This document shows, piece by piece, positions 1 through 9,030 of a stretch of 64,000 nucleotides of DNA. The stretch is taken from assembly GCF_031455195.1 (NCBI RefSeq), contig NZ_JAVDSH010000001.1:682001-746000 (forward strand). Direction: 5' to 3'. Each line of letters begins with the position of its first letter. The first letter of the stretch is position 1. Below the pieces are notes generated by a model, which was not told the origin of the DNA, did not search any database, and saw only the letters and a program-made list of their open reading frames with translations. The translations under genes and the position numbers were made by a program. The stretch comes from Arthrobacter nitroguajacolicus_D. GTDB taxonomy: Bacteria > Actinomycetota > Actinomycetes > Actinomycetales > Micrococcaceae.

Positions 1-402
1 CATGCCATCAAGCCCGGGGCCCTGCTGCTGCTGCCTGCCGCCGCCCGTTTCGATGACGACTTCCTGCAAGGCGGCGCGCGACTGGTGATCGACGCTGAAG
101 GCCTCTACCAGGCGTGGCTCGAAGAATACGGCCCCACCGCCTACCAGATCCTCGGCATCCCGGGATCGCACTGGTTCGGGCTCTTGGAAGAAGGCAAGAT
201 CCCGGCGTCGAAGATCGAAGAGATCGCGGACATCGCGACAGGCAAGCTCCCGGCACGCCGGGACGACGATGAAATCATCCTCTACTCCGTCGGAGGAATG
301 CCCATCGAGGACGTAGCCTGGGCCACCGACCTCTACCGCACGGCCGAGGATAAGAACATCGGCACTGTCCTGAACCTGTGGGACACCCCTGCTCTCGCCT
401 AG
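1..402 (+). CDS. C-terminal part of an ornithine cyclodeaminase/mu-crystallin-family protein (partial at window edge)
   Basis: The reading frame is open from the first base and ends at TAG 400-402, giving about 133 residues; the start lies outside the window. The text resembles the C-terminal half of the ornithine cyclodeaminase/mu-crystallin NAD(P)-binding family, with a conserved run at the left edge (HAIKPGALLLLPAAARFDDD) followed by a Tyr/Trp-rich segment. Actinobacterial members of this family are sometimes annotated as tyramine oxidase subunit B; that specific role is a guess here, but it would fit the aldehyde dehydrogenase and amine permease in the same island. A GTG at 85 is an internal codon and not a credible start, because similarity continues upstream of it. 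A strong hairpin follows at 415-444. Confidence 0.6.
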   Translation, partial: HAIKPGALLLLPAAARFDDDFLQGGARLVIDAEGLYQAWLEEYGPTAYQILGIPGSHWFGLLEEGKIPASKIEEIADIATGKLPARRDDDEIILYSVGGMPIEDVAWATDLYRTAEDKNIGTVLNLWDTPALA

Positions 403-414
403 AACCAAGACCCG

Positions 415-444
415 CGTGGGGGGCAGAGGTCACCTGCCCCCACG
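415..444 (+). terminator. Hairpin after the cyclodeaminase-family gene
   Basis: An 11-bp inverted repeat (CGTGGGG..GGCAG paired with CTGCCCCCACG) begins 12 bases after the stop codon. There is no T-run, as is common for actinobacterial terminators. It could act in both directions. Confidence 0.55.
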
Positions 445-933
445 TGGACCAACCAGCCGCACCCGAAAATCTGCTTCGTCAAAGGGGTATCCCATGGATT
501 CGGGAAACGTGGCCTGGCTGCTGTCAGTTCGGTCCTGGTTTGTTTGCATGGAGGCGGTTTCGGACTCCTCGGAACACAGGCCCTCCGCACCGCCGTGACC
601 CGCACACCGTATCGGGCCCATGCAGTTTCTTCCACTCGCGTACGGTTCGCCATCCAGCAAAACGAAACGAGAGGCTCTGTGGAGAGGCGCAGAAACCCGC
701 GTCTCCTTGACACTGCATGGAGCTAACAACCGCGTTAACCGTTGAACTGGGTGATCGTGCCCGTCTGAGCGGCGTTTGTAGCGCCCTCATCTTGGCCATG
801 GTGATGGACGAAGGCGCCATTTGGCTTGGTTGTGGCTCTTGCGGTTCTGGCCTAAACCATAGGGTGGACGGGGCAAGCGTGGCGCCGACGGGTGAACCAA
901 TCTGTCGGTGCTCCTGAAGTCGGCCCCGCTTTC
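445..933. other. Non-coding stretch, nothing recognised
   Basis: About 490 bases between the hairpin and the end of the LysR gene. Short open frames exist on both strands, but none has a ribosome site, a recognisable protein or support from a neighbour. Confidence 0.5.
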
Positions 934-1857
934 CTATTCTCGGGCTGAATGGCGCTCCTTCGCATGTGCGCCGAGGAGCGAGATGACCGTCGAAACCTTA
1001 GCACTGCGGGTGCTGGGACGGGTGAGCACTCCCAACCCAAGGGGGGTGACCTGGTCGCTCAGCTCTATGGAGACGACACGTGCGCCATCGGCGGTGAGAT
1101 CAGTTCCCCAGCGCTGATTGAGGATAGAGAAGCCAACTCCTGCGGCCACGAGGGCTCGCACTGAATCAAGACTTGTCGCACGCACTTCCGCGGGCAGAGG
1201 TGCTCCTGCCGAGCGAAAGAGGTCCAGTGACCGGGCGGCCGTGAACGCAGTCTCGTAGTTGACCATCGTGTAAGCGGAAAGTTCTAGAAGACTCACCTGC
1301 TCGCTCGCTCCAATTTCGCTAGCGGGAGCGGCGATGACGTACGGCCAAACGTAGGCCAGGTGATGGAAGTCCAGTTGGTCCGGCAGTGACTGGTCGTATA
1401 CAAGCGCCAGATCCAATTCTCCGTCCAAGACGGCCCGTTGCAGAACGTCTTGGCTGCCCTCTGTGATAGCAAGTCTTGTGTGCGGCGACCCTTCCCGGAG
1501 GTCGGCCATCAGTCGAGGGATGTAAAACGGAGTCAGCGGCAGGTAACATCCGATCCGAACCTCGCCTTCCAACTCGTCCAGCTCTCCTCGGGCGGCGTCC
1601 TGAAGCCCGTGTACGGCCTCGAGGATGTCGCGCGCTCGAATCGAAATCTTCCGTCCAATGGCAGTGAGGCTGACGCCCTTTGAGCGGTGGCGTACTAGTA
1701 GTTCTACACCGAGCCTTCGCTCGAGGTTCCCTAGAGAAATCGAGAGGTTCGACTGGGACGTGTGGAGCATGGCGGCGGCTGTGCTGACGCTTCCGGCGTC
1801 GCCCGCGGCGATCAGCGCTTCAAGCTGGGCAAGTGTAACGTCAGGGCGCGAAGACAT
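934..1857 (-). CDS. LysR-family transcriptional regulator
   Basis: A 307-residue protein of normal LysR length. Residues about 8-67 form the winged helix-turn-helix (AAAMLHTSQSNLSISLGNLE is the recognition region), and the rest is the periplasmic-binding-like effector domain. It is transcribed away from the flavin reductase/iacA-like operon that starts at 1966, the classic LysR arrangement, so it probably controls that operon in response to a pathway intermediate. The 108-bp intergenic region is AT-rich and contains inverted repeats. The effector is unknown. No clear Shine-Dalgarno sequence precedes the ATG at 1857, so the message may be leaderless or use weak initiation. Confidence 0.88.
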   Translation of the reverse strand: MSSRPDVTLAQLEALIAAGDAGSVSTAAAMLHTSQSNLSISLGNLERRLGVELLVRHRSKGVSLTAIGRKISIRARDILEAVHGLQDAARGELDELEGEVRIGCYLPLTPFYIPRLMADLREGSPHTRLAITEGSQDVLQRAVLDGELDLALVYDQSLPDQLDFHHLAYVWPYVIAAPASEIGASEQVSLLELSAYTMVNYETAFTAARSLDLFRSAGAPLPAEVRATSLDSVRALVAAGVGFSILNQRWGTDLTADGARVVSIELSDQVTPLGLGVLTRPSTRSAKVSTVISLLGAHAKERHSARE

Positions 1858-1863
1858 ATGCCC

Positions 1864-1914
1864 ATTAAATACATTTAATCAATATACTTCAACTGGACTA
1901 TCTATTTGATTAAA
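1864..1914. promoter_or_regulatory. AT-rich divergent operator region with two inverted repeats
   Basis: Between the LysR gene and the flavin reductase there is a 16-mer palindrome, ATTAAATACATTTAAT (1864-1879). A second pair, TTTAATCAA (1874-1882) and TTGATTAAA (1906-1914), is perfect over 9 bp. The sequence is far more AT-rich than its surroundings. This is the expected place for LysR binding and for both promoters. Confidence 0.6.
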
Positions 1915-1965
1915 GAATTGGCTGCCGACAGACTTAGTGAGTAACCCAGATCACTTGGAGGAATC

Positions 1966-2529
1966 GTGGCACCTAACGCCGATTTTCACAGGCTTGCATT
2001 GTCGCCTGTGTCCGGTACGGAAATCCGACACCGGTTTATCGCCGGCATGGGCAAAGCTACGGCGGCAGTAACCTTGGTCACTACCGACGGCACCGCAGGT
2101 CGCTTCGGTCAAACAGTCACCGCGATGATGTCAGTGTCTGCTGACCCGCCTACCTTGGTCATCGGGCTTTATCGCGGCGCTCCGGTAGCTGATGCCGTGC
2201 ATAGCAACCGGTGCTTCGCCGTCAACGTGCTGTCCACAGGCAATGTTGATATCGCCCAGGACTTCGCTGGTGCGTCCGGTCCCGGTACCCGATACAAGTT
2301 TGGTACGGAATGGGGATCGCTCCGCACGGGATCCCCGATCCTCAGCTCAGCGGCAGCATCGTTCGATTGCCACGCCGAGCAGTTCTTGGTCGCCGGCAGC
2401 CACCTTCTGATTGTTGGCCGAGTCGTGGATGCCCAGACTCTCGACGACACAAAGACCCTTATCTATGGATCCCGCGCCTACGGGATCCACGCCCCCCTCG
2501 AATCGACGTCCACGGAGAAGAAAGCGTAG
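1966..2529 (+). CDS. iacG: Flavin reductase, HpaC-like (iacG-like)
   Basis: A 187-residue flavin reductase-like protein with an FMN-binding split barrel. These enzymes use NAD(P)H to reduce free flavin and pass it to a partner monooxygenase. Typical features are the segments MMSVSADPPTLVIGL (about 48-62) and FAVNVLS (about 85-91). The GTG start at 1966 follows GGAGG with 7-base spacing. It is the first gene of a tight operon and is separated by only 2 bases from an acyl-CoA-dehydrogenase-fold monooxygenase, its probable partner. In known iac clusters, iacG is a flavin reductase that feeds IacA; the name is assigned from context and family. Confidence 0.82.
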   Translation: MAPNADFHRLALSPVSGTEIRHRFIAGMGKATAAVTLVTTDGTAGRFGQTVTAMMSVSADPPTLVIGLYRGAPVADAVHSNRCFAVNVLSTGNVDIAQDFAGASGPGTRYKFGTEWGSLRTGSPILSSAAASFDCHAEQFLVAGSHLLIVGRVVDAQTLDDTKTLIYGSRAYGIHAPLESTSTEKKA

Positions 2530-2531
2530 CC

Positions 2532-3740
2532 ATGAAACAGCTATACACTGACCGCCAGAAGGGGTTTCTCGCCCTGGCTGACCAACTCGTTGAACGGTTC
2601 CGAGATCGGGCAGCTGAGAATGACTTGAACAACACCTTCCCGTTCCAGAACTACGAGGACATGCGTGAGGTGGGTCTTCTGAACCTGTCCGTCCCGGAGG
2701 AGCTTGGTGGCCTCGGGGCCACCTTGTTCGAGGTAATCCCGGTTGTCGAGCGCATCGCGTCGGCGGACGCCGCGACCGCCCTGGCCGTGAACATGCATTT
2801 CACTCCGCTGGCGCAGTGGTCTGCGGTGTGGAGAAAGACGAAGAATCAGCGACTCGAAGGGCTGTTGCGCGAAGCCGCTGAGGGCCGTCTGATTTGGGCT
2901 GCCATCACCAGCGAGTTCGGAACGCCGAACCTGATGACCGATGCTCGCACACGGGCGGAACGCGTTGAAGGTGGATTCCGCATCACGGGGCGCAAGAACT
3001 TTGGCACGAACTCGGCAGTGGCCACCCATGCATCCACTACGGCGCGCTATGAGGATCCCGAGAACGGTCCCCAGTTGTTGATGATGAAGATTGACCTGCA
3101 CGACCCGGCGATCACTGTCCACAATGTGTGGAACATGATGGGCATGCGGGCGACTCAAAGCAACGACCTGGAGTTCGACGGTCTTTTTGTCCCAGACTCC
3201 GATGTGGTGCATTCCTTCCCTGTCGGCTACCTCGACGCAACGGTCACCGAGACCGTTTTCGGCTCCTCCCAGCCGGCGTTCGGGGCTGTATATGTTGGTC
3301 TGGCAACGGGTGCGCTCGACTGGGCCAAGCAGCAGGTGCGCCGACGCGGACTGATCGACGATGCCCGCGCCCAGGATGCGATCGCTGATGCCGAAATCCT
3401 CATCGAGAGTGCTCGCGCCCTGCTGTACCGCCACACAGTGCAGTTCGGCACACCGGAGTACTACGAGGAGTTTGACCTCCAAGAAATCGTTGCCCAGAGC
3501 GCGATGGTGAAGCATGTGTGCACGACCAATGCCGTCCAGGTCTTCACGCGTCTGGTCGATGTGGTCGGGGGCGCGGCATACGTACGTTCCCTGCCGTTTG
3601 AGCGCATGTGGCGCGACGTGCAGGCCGGACGGTTCATGCCCGTGTCCTCCAGCGCCGCCCACGAATTCATCGCGGCCAGCTCCCTCGGACTCGCACTAGC
3701 TCCTACTCACGGAAGCCTTCGCGAAGAGGTGCACGCATGA
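2532..3740 (+). CDS. iacA: Acyl-CoA dehydrogenase-fold flavin monooxygenase (iacA-like, copy 1)
   Basis: A 402-residue protein with the acyl-CoA dehydrogenase fold: an N-terminal helical domain, a central beta domain (GRKNFGTNSAVATHA, about 155-169; MMGMRATQSNDLEF, about 198-211) and a C-terminal helical bundle. ATG 2532 is used because it lies just after the flavin reductase stop; the open frame extends upstream only inside that gene. Its position between a flavin reductase and iacB suggests a two-component monooxygenase that attacks the indole ring, as IacA does, rather than a fatty-acid beta-oxidation enzyme. It is clearly diverged from the second iacA-like gene at 37104. An ordinary acyl-CoA dehydrogenase is the alternative. 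The stop overlaps the next ATG. Confidence 0.75.
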   Translation: MKQLYTDRQKGFLALADQLVERFRDRAAENDLNNTFPFQNYEDMREVGLLNLSVPEELGGLGATLFEVIPVVERIASADAATALAVNMHFTPLAQWSAVWRKTKNQRLEGLLREAAEGRLIWAAITSEFGTPNLMTDARTRAERVEGGFRITGRKNFGTNSAVATHASTTARYEDPENGPQLLMMKIDLHDPAITVHNVWNMMGMRATQSNDLEFDGLFVPDSDVVHSFPVGYLDATVTETVFGSSQPAFGAVYVGLATGALDWAKQQVRRRGLIDDARAQDAIADAEILIESARALLYRHTVQFGTPEYYEEFDLQEIVAQSAMVKHVCTTNAVQVFTRLVDVVGGAAYVRSLPFERMWRDVQAGRFMPVSSSAAHEFIAASSLGLALAPTHGSLREEVHA

Positions 3741-4093
3741 GCAGCCCGGAGACCATGCGCGCGATGATCTGCGTCGGAGTCCGCGATCCCTTCTTCGCTG
3801 CAGACGCTGATGAGCGCAAGTTGGTTTTTGAGACGACCAAAGCTGCGTTCTCTGATCTGGCCGGCCGCTTCGGGGTTCGTGTGCTCGCGACCTTCGACGA
3901 TGACACGCTACAGGTTGGGCCTTCAAGTGCCGCACCTTGGACGGCCTATATCCTTCTAGAGGCCCCAAGCTACGATGCTGTGCGGTCAATCGCCAATATT
4001 ATCCGTGAGACGCCGATCGGCGACCGCTTGCTGTGGCACTACTACAAGATCGAAGCTCGCCTCGGTCGTGCACTGTTCTTCGGGGCGGAGTAA
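3737..4093 (+). CDS. iacB: IacB-like small protein
   Basis: A 118-residue soluble protein whose ATG (3737) overlaps the iacA stop (ATGA), so it is translationally coupled. It has the look of the small IacB proteins that follow IacA in iac operons. It starts with a beta-strand, MRAMICVGVRD (about 7-17), continues with a ferredoxin-like alpha/beta pattern, and ends with LLWHYYKIEARLGRALFF. No catalytic motif is visible, and the biochemical role of the family is unclear. The same C-terminal pattern survives in the deleted copy at 38269-38433. Longer upstream starts in this frame lie wholly inside iacA and are rejected. Confidence 0.65.
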   Translation: MSSPETMRAMICVGVRDPFFAADADERKLVFETTKAAFSDLAGRFGVRVLATFDDDTLQVGPSSAAPWTAYILLEAPSYDAVRSIANIIRETPIGDRLLWHYYKIEARLGRALFFGAE

Positions 4094-4095
4094 GC

Positions 4096-4839
4096 GTGGC
4101 CGAGCATCCTATTCGTACCGCATTGGTTACGGGTGCCGCGCAGGGGCTTGGAGCGGCCATTGCCCGGAGGCTTCATGCTGACGGACTTCATGTCGCTCTC
4201 GCAGACCTGAACGCGACGGCGGCCGCTGCCCTGGCGATCGAGCTCGACCCGACTGGAGAGACAGCCCGGGCTATAGCCGTCGACGTATCCGACGTTGAGT
4301 CGGTGCGGAGTTGCTTCGCCGATCAGACGGCCGCATGGGGCCCCCCCGATGTCCTGGTGAACAACGCAGGGCGCACCCCGCGCGCATCGGTCTGGGAGAT
4401 CACTCCTGACGAGTGGGACGATGTTTTGGGCACGAACCTTCGCAGTTATCTTCTGTTCTGCCAGCTCGCTGGCGCAGCCATGCGTGAGAAGGGGTGGGGG
4501 CGGATCGTTAACATGTCCTCGTTCGCCGGCCAGCAGGGAGGCCTGGTCGCCGGTGCGCATTATGCGGCCTCCAAAGCTGGAGCTCTCGTACTGACAAAAA
4601 TCTTCGCACGCGAGCTTGCCCCCCATGGGGTGACGGTTAATGCTGTTAGCCCCGCTGCGATTCGCACACCTGCCATGGGCAGCGACGCGGATGCCGCTGA
4701 AGCGGGCCGCTCGCTTCCCACAGGACGGGTCGGGACCGCGGAGGAAGTTGCCGCGGCTGTGGCCTATTTGGTCGGGCCCGACAGCGGATTCGTCACTGGC
4801 GCCACGCTTGATATAAACGGCGGGGTTTTCATGCGCTGA
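4096..4839 (+). CDS. iacE: Short-chain dehydrogenase/reductase (iacE-like, copy 1)
   Basis: A 247-residue classical SDR. It has the cofactor motif TGAAQGLG near residue 13, NNAG near 90, the catalytic Ser and the YxxxK motif in HYAASKAG (about 152-159), and ends in DINGGVFMR. GTG 4096 was chosen because it follows the iacB stop by two bases and has GGAG just upstream. It probably oxidises or reduces a hydroxylated indole-acetate intermediate with NAD(P). A paralogue with the same tail (DINGGLFMR) lies at 39084. It ends the operon iacG-iacA-iacB-iacE, closed by a perfect 16-bp hairpin. Confidence 0.8.
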   Translation: MAEHPIRTALVTGAAQGLGAAIARRLHADGLHVALADLNATAAAALAIELDPTGETARAIAVDVSDVESVRSCFADQTAAWGPPDVLVNNAGRTPRASVWEITPDEWDDVLGTNLRSYLLFCQLAGAAMREKGWGRIVNMSSFAGQQGGLVAGAHYAASKAGALVLTKIFARELAPHGVTVNAVSPAAIRTPAMGSDADAAEAGRSLPTGRVGTAEEVAAAVAYLVGPDSGFVTGATLDINGGVFMR

Positions 4840-4844
4840 GGCGT

Positions 4845-4880
4845 GACTGTGGTCTGTGCCGCTCGGCACAGACCACAGTC
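4845..4880 (+). terminator. Strong terminator hairpin after iacE
   Basis: A perfect 16-bp stem (GACTGTGGTCTGTGCC and its complement) with a 4-base loop GCTC starts 6 bases past the iacE stop. No T-run follows. Confidence 0.8.
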
Positions 4881-6114
4881 AGGGCCGAGCCATTGACCAG
4901 GAATATGCTCCGCTACTTGGCCGGTTTCAAAAGTTTTTTCATGGGAAAGCTGACCGCATCCTTGTCCCGAGCCGGGGACGTTGCAGCGTGCTCCTGCTTT
5001 GGCCAGCAGCCAACTATTCGTGACCTGCAAAGTTGCCTTGGTCGCTCCGAAATTGAAAGAAACCAATGAACGCATACTCTGCACCCTTCAATTCCCATCC
5101 ACTAAAGGCCTGGCTGTTAAGCAGGGCGGGACGCGTCCAGTCTTCACATGACAGCCGCAGCGCCAGTCCAGCTTTCGGTATAGATGATCTTGTTGCATCC
5201 CCCTGGGTCGGGCTTCACCAAAGACACGAATTTCTACTTCACCATAGGCACGAGATGTTGGAGCCCGTTGTGGCAGCGGACCCGGGGTGGGATATCCTTT
5301 CGGTTCGTTGACACGTGGTCTTAGGGCGCTGTAAGAGTGTCATGATCCTTGTATCCGCCTGCGGCGGCCCGTGGCGGGTCCACTCGGTCCACGTCGTCGA
5401 AACCATCCTGGAGGACCTGTCCGGCGTCCCGTTCTGCCGCTTTGAACGTATATTTCACGACAGTGAGTAGAGCGACTTCATTCGCGGGTTGTCCGTGCCC
5501 GGGCTCAACTTGGTCCAACGAGCCCATCGGCCCATGGTGCCGGGTCGCTCCGGCGAAGCGGCGAGACCGAAATCGGGCCCCTTCGGACCGCTCCAACACA
5601 GCGAGGACTGGCGGTGACGTGTTTCCGGATCCAGCGAGAAACCAACGAGTCCATCGGAAAAGCGTCCATGACACCCAGTCGGAGTGCTGCCGGCCGGCCG
5701 TCGGCATTGCCCGGCGTGCCCATCCGACCCGCTTCTTGGAGCAGACCGACCAGATGCTGTGGCCGTTGTAAACGTAGGAACTTCGTTCTAGCCACGCCTT
5801 CCCCGGAGTTCCTCGGCAGTGCCAAAGAGATACGAAGGCCCTGGGCGTGAGCGTGGTCTGAGACCCAGACAAGGGAACGTGCATAACGCTGCGACATCAG
5901 CGACAACGCTCCCTGGATTATTTGCGCGGCATTCCCTCGGCGCCAAAGTGGCCTGAAGCGAGCAAAGCTTGATCCTATTGACCGTCGTCACCCTGGCAAA
6001 CACGGTCGAAGGATAAGAATATGGCTGGAATCCGTCCGGGAACACAACCGTTAGTGCTTAACACTGCTTGTTGAGGGCCACCGCGCTTTAGGCCGTGGGG
6101 GTCGATAGATGCGC
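4881..6114. other. 1.2 kb without a recognisable gene
   Basis: Several open frames overlap on both strands (for example 5321-5884 minus and 5349-5771 plus), but they contradict each other and resemble no family I know. A plus-strand frame at 5340-5471 looks protein-like but ends quickly. The stretch may be decayed coding DNA. No repeat, tRNA or insertion-sequence end was seen. Confidence 0.4.
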
Positions 6115-6387
6115 TTAGCTGTACAGCCTCATTGCGGGGGGCTGATAGCTGATTGTGGGGGCGCGAGCGTCGTCATGTTCGTCCGGCCACATTCTGTATA
6201 AACAGTCCTCGCCTATAAGCAGAAGCTTGCGTTCATAGGTGGCTTTTTCTCTGACCCAAACCACGTTGAGCTCGGGAGCGACCACCTCAATGTCTGCGCT
6301 ATAGCTGCGCAGTATGCTGCGCACGAAGACAGGCTCACCTTGATTCAGTGTCTTCACGTCAAGCGGAGACTGCTGTGGGTCGGCCAT
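6115..6387 (-). CDS. Small hypothetical protein
   Basis: A 90-residue soluble protein of unknown function. It is rich in beta-strand residues and has no signal peptide or membrane segment. A GAAAGG sequence lies about 10 bases upstream of the ATG at 6387. It may be the last gene of the minus-strand unit aldehyde dehydrogenase - SnoaL-fold protein - this gene, although 233 bases separate it from the SnoaL gene. I do not recognise the family, and a spurious frame is possible. Confidence 0.4.
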   Translation of the reverse strand: MADPQQSPLDVKTLNQGEPVFVRSILRSYSADIEVVAPELNVVWVREKATYERKLLLIGEDCLYRMWPDEHDDARAPTISYQPPAMRLYS

Positions 6388-6620
6388 GGGGAAGGCACCT
6401 TTCTTTGCGTCGGCAGTTGGGTGACACTTGGCGGTCGCCTTGTATGCCGAGGGAACGCATCGCTATTACTTCAGACCGTCACTAGAAGTGGGTCACGCGC
6501 CGTCGGGAGAATGGGAACCAGCCCCTCCACGGCAGCTAGGGACAGCCGGGCGTGATGTCAGACCGCCAGGGGCCAGGGAGTAATGTTGAATCCCCCGCTG
6601 CTACCCGATCATCCAACGGT

Positions 6621-7019
6621 TTAGTTCAATCTGCCGGTTGTCTGGGGCGTCGGCTGGTATGCGATGAATTTCCAATCGCCCAGCTCATTCACCCACACCG
6701 CAAGGGAACTGTTGTTCAGGGTTTTTTCGTGCCCCTCCACACTTAACTCTGCATTCATGTGACCCACAACCAGCGCCGTTCCTCCGACGATTAGGACATC
6801 CTCGACCGAGCGATCAATCCGGTGGTAGCGGAGGCTACCGCTGCGGAGTTTGCTCATATAACTCTCCAACGAATCTCGGTTCCCACCAGAGTGCGAATAC
6901 ACGAGTCGGGCGTGGCACAAGGCCTCGAATCGTTCATAGTCCTGATCAAGTACTGCCTGATAGCGCTGGTCTTCGAGACTGCGGATCAGAACCTGAGTGG
7001 CAGCGTCAGCATTCTTCAT
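6621..7019 (-). CDS. SnoaL-like / nuclear transport factor 2-fold protein (DUF4440 type)
   Basis: A 132-residue protein with the NTF2-like cone fold pattern: an N-terminal helix (QVLIRSLEDQRYQAVLDQDY), a beta-rich middle and the terminal strand WVNELGDWKFIAYQPTP. The ATG at 7019 has AGGA upstream; longer frames starting at 7160 run into the intergenic region and lack a ribosome site. Members often act as cofactor-free isomerases or hydratases, or as small binding proteins. It lies 162 bases downstream of the aldehyde dehydrogenase on the same strand, suggesting a shared message. Its substrate is unknown. Confidence 0.7.
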   Translation of the reverse strand: MKNADAATQVLIRSLEDQRYQAVLDQDYERFEALCHARLVYSHSGGNRDSLESYMSKLRSGSLRYHRIDRSVEDVLIVGGTALVVGHMNAELSVEGHEKTLNNSSLAVWVNELGDWKFIAYQPTPQTTGRLN

Positions 7020-7181
7020 GGCGATTCCTGTGAGTTTGAGTTTGGGGGGCAGGAAGGCGAAATGGCTATTCCGGTAGTCATGCTTTTCTGCCGCAAGGTG
7101 GACGGTAGCTTCGCACACCGCGAACTGCAACGAGCTCCCGAACAAGAGATCGGGCAGCACATCGCAGACGAGGTGCTGATT

Positions 7182-8606
7182 TCAGTAGGAAATGACCTGT
7201 GGCTGGCCGAGCTGCTTGAGGCCCTCGAGTGCAAATTCGAGACCATAGCCTGAACTCTTGGCTCCGCCAAAAGGGACGCGGGGGTCCGCGACTGCATGCT
7301 TGTTGATCCATACAGTGCCCGCCTGGATTTTGCTCGCGATCTCTCGCGCAGTACTTATATTCGACGACCACACGGACGCTCCAAGTCCTACGTCGAGCCC
7401 GTTGGCCATCTTGAGGGCTTTCTCGACACTGCTGTACTTGATGATGGGCAAGGCGGGTCCGAACTGTTCCTCACTCACGAGGGGATTATTGTTGTCGATC
7501 TCTGCCACTAGTGTTACTGGGTAGAAATATCCTGCTTGGTCTGGGTCCGGGTTCCCTCCAGTTACGATGCGAGCACCGGAGTCACGGGCAGCCTCGACCA
7601 GGCGGCTCACAATGTCAAACTGAACCTTGTTCTGCAGCGGACCAAGCATGTTGCGCTCGTCCAGCCCTATGCCCATGGGGACCCGGGTAGCCACATCGGC
7701 TAGGGCGTCCACAACTTGATCATAAATGTCTTCGTGAACGTATAGGCGCTTAAGCGCCGCACAGGTCTGGCCTGTGTTGATGAACGCACCCCAGAACAGA
7801 TTCTGGGCGATCGCCGCGGGATCGGCGTCGGGTAGGACGATGCCGGGGTCGTTCCCGCCCAGCTCGAGAGTCAAGCGCTTCACGGAATCTGCCGAAGAGC
7901 GGATGATGGCTTTACCGGTGGTTGTGGAGCCGGTGAACATGATTTTGCTGATCCCGGGGTGGCCGGTCAGGGCCGCCCCGACTTCGCTACCCCCCGAAAT
8001 CACATGCATGACATCAGTTGGCAAAACGGTGTTGAGAACATGGGCCAAAGCCAGTACCGATAACGGGGTGTACTCGGAAGGCTTTACCACTACTGAATTG
8101 CCCATCTTCAAGGCCGGCGCTATCTGCCAAATAGCTATCATCATCGGCCAGTTCCACGGGCCTATAGCACCAACGACACCCAAAGGCTTGTAATGGAGCT
8201 CAGCCCGAGTATCCCCTTCATCGATGAGGATCTCGGGCCCGACTTCCATGGCAGCGGTAGCCCGCAACCAGCCGATGCAGCCTTGTACTTCAAAGCGGGC
8301 ATTGGCTCCATTCAGTGGCTTTCCCTGCTCCCGGGAGAGCAGTTCGGCCAAGGCTTCTGCGTATATCTCAATAGCATCGGCGGCTCGGTTGAGGTACTCC
8401 GAGCGCTCACAATGGGATAGGAGTGCCCATCCCGGCTGGGCAGCGTGAGCCGCCGCGATGGCAGCCTGAAGATCATCTATATTGTGCTCCGGCGCCAAGC
8501 CAACTACAGCACCAGTCGCGGGATCATGAATCTCCCGGCCTCCCGCCTTGGGCTGGATCACGTCCAAGAGGTGTTCAAAGGTCCGGGTTTGAACCTGGGT
8601 ATTCAT
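7182..8606 (-). CDS. NAD(P)-dependent aldehyde dehydrogenase
   Basis: A 474-residue aldehyde dehydrogenase of full length. The glutamate general base is in LELGGNDP (Glu248) and the catalytic cysteine is in NTGQTCAAL (Cys282). The oxyanion-hole region PWNWP is at about 150-154. It oxidises an aldehyde to its acid. In this island the likely substrate is an arylacetaldehyde formed from an aromatic amine, which would feed the iac-like enzymes with an arylacetic acid; this is inference from context. It is transcribed with the downstream SnoaL-like gene. Confidence 0.85.
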   Translation of the reverse strand: MNTQVQTRTFEHLLDVIQPKAGGREIHDPATGAVVGLAPEHNIDDLQAAIAAAHAAQPGWALLSHCERSEYLNRAADAIEIYAEALAELLSREQGKPLNGANARFEVQGCIGWLRATAAMEVGPEILIDEGDTRAELHYKPLGVVGAIGPWNWPMMIAIWQIAPALKMGNSVVVKPSEYTPLSVLALAHVLNTVLPTDVMHVISGGSEVGAALTGHPGISKIMFTGSTTTGKAIIRSSADSVKRLTLELGGNDPGIVLPDADPAAIAQNLFWGAFINTGQTCAALKRLYVHEDIYDQVVDALADVATRVPMGIGLDERNMLGPLQNKVQFDIVSRLVEAARDSGARIVTGGNPDPDQAGYFYPVTLVAEIDNNNPLVSEEQFGPALPIIKYSSVEKALKMANGLDVGLGASVWSSNISTAREIASKIQAGTVWINKHAVADPRVPFGGAKSSGYGLEFALEGLKQLGQPQVISY

Positions 8607-8953
8607 ATGTTGATCTCCCGTAATAGTTGTGAATGGAGAGGGATGCTAAGCACTCCGTCGAAAGACCAACGCATGAAAGGTTGGTCTGCGGGTCTGCCAG
8701 ATGCTAAGCGTCCGCACAGTTACGTCTGTAAAGCGTCGCCCCTCTGAGGGACGCATGCCGCTGCAATGAGTTGGAGCAGCAGTGCATGCGGTCCTGTCCG
8801 TTCGTCATTAAAGTTATGCGGACGGCCAAGCCCTGTCTGCGCGCTATCTTCCGCCGCCTTTGCGCAATTCATTGCGTTTGCCCGCCATCCAGTCCGTGCT
8901 TTTGGGAATCAACACGATATGGAGAAAGCCGGAGCGTAGCTCGCACAGAAAAC
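8607..8953. other. Intergenic region between the aldehyde dehydrogenase and Rieske operons
   Basis: About 350 bases that should contain the promoter of the minus-strand aldehyde dehydrogenase. No gene or clear operator was recognised. Confidence 0.4.
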
Positions 8954-8983
8954 ACCGGTTCCCCTGAGTAAGGGGGAACCGGT
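8954..8983 (-). terminator. Terminator of the iacC-iacD-iacF operon
   Basis: An 11-bp perfect stem (ACCGGTTCCCC and its complement) lies 47 bases past the iacF stop on the minus strand and is followed there by GTTTTCT. A T-rich run on the other side suggests it can work in both directions. Confidence 0.75.
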
Positions 8984-9030
8984 ATTTTCTGTTTTCCAGA
9001 GCTCGAGCGCATCCTGTCCCGATCCGATGC

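Noticed and set aside
2541..3662. Minus-strand frame of 373 codons opposite the iacA-like gene
   Set aside because: It is the shadow of a well-supported GC-rich gene on the other strand and has no family signature.
2532..3740. Reading the iacA-like gene as a fatty-acid beta-oxidation dehydrogenase
   Set aside because: Its flavin reductase and IacB neighbours point to a two-component monooxygenase, although the plain dehydrogenase role is not fully excluded.
5012..5034. Sixth possible copy of the 20-bp operator (AACTATTCG...AAAGTT)
   Set aside because: It is three bases longer, lacks the TGACA core in register and is not upstream of a gene.
5321..5884. Minus-strand frame of 187 codons in the gap after iacE
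   Set aside because: No ribosome site or recognisable domain and competing frames on both strands; recorded only as an unassigned stretch.
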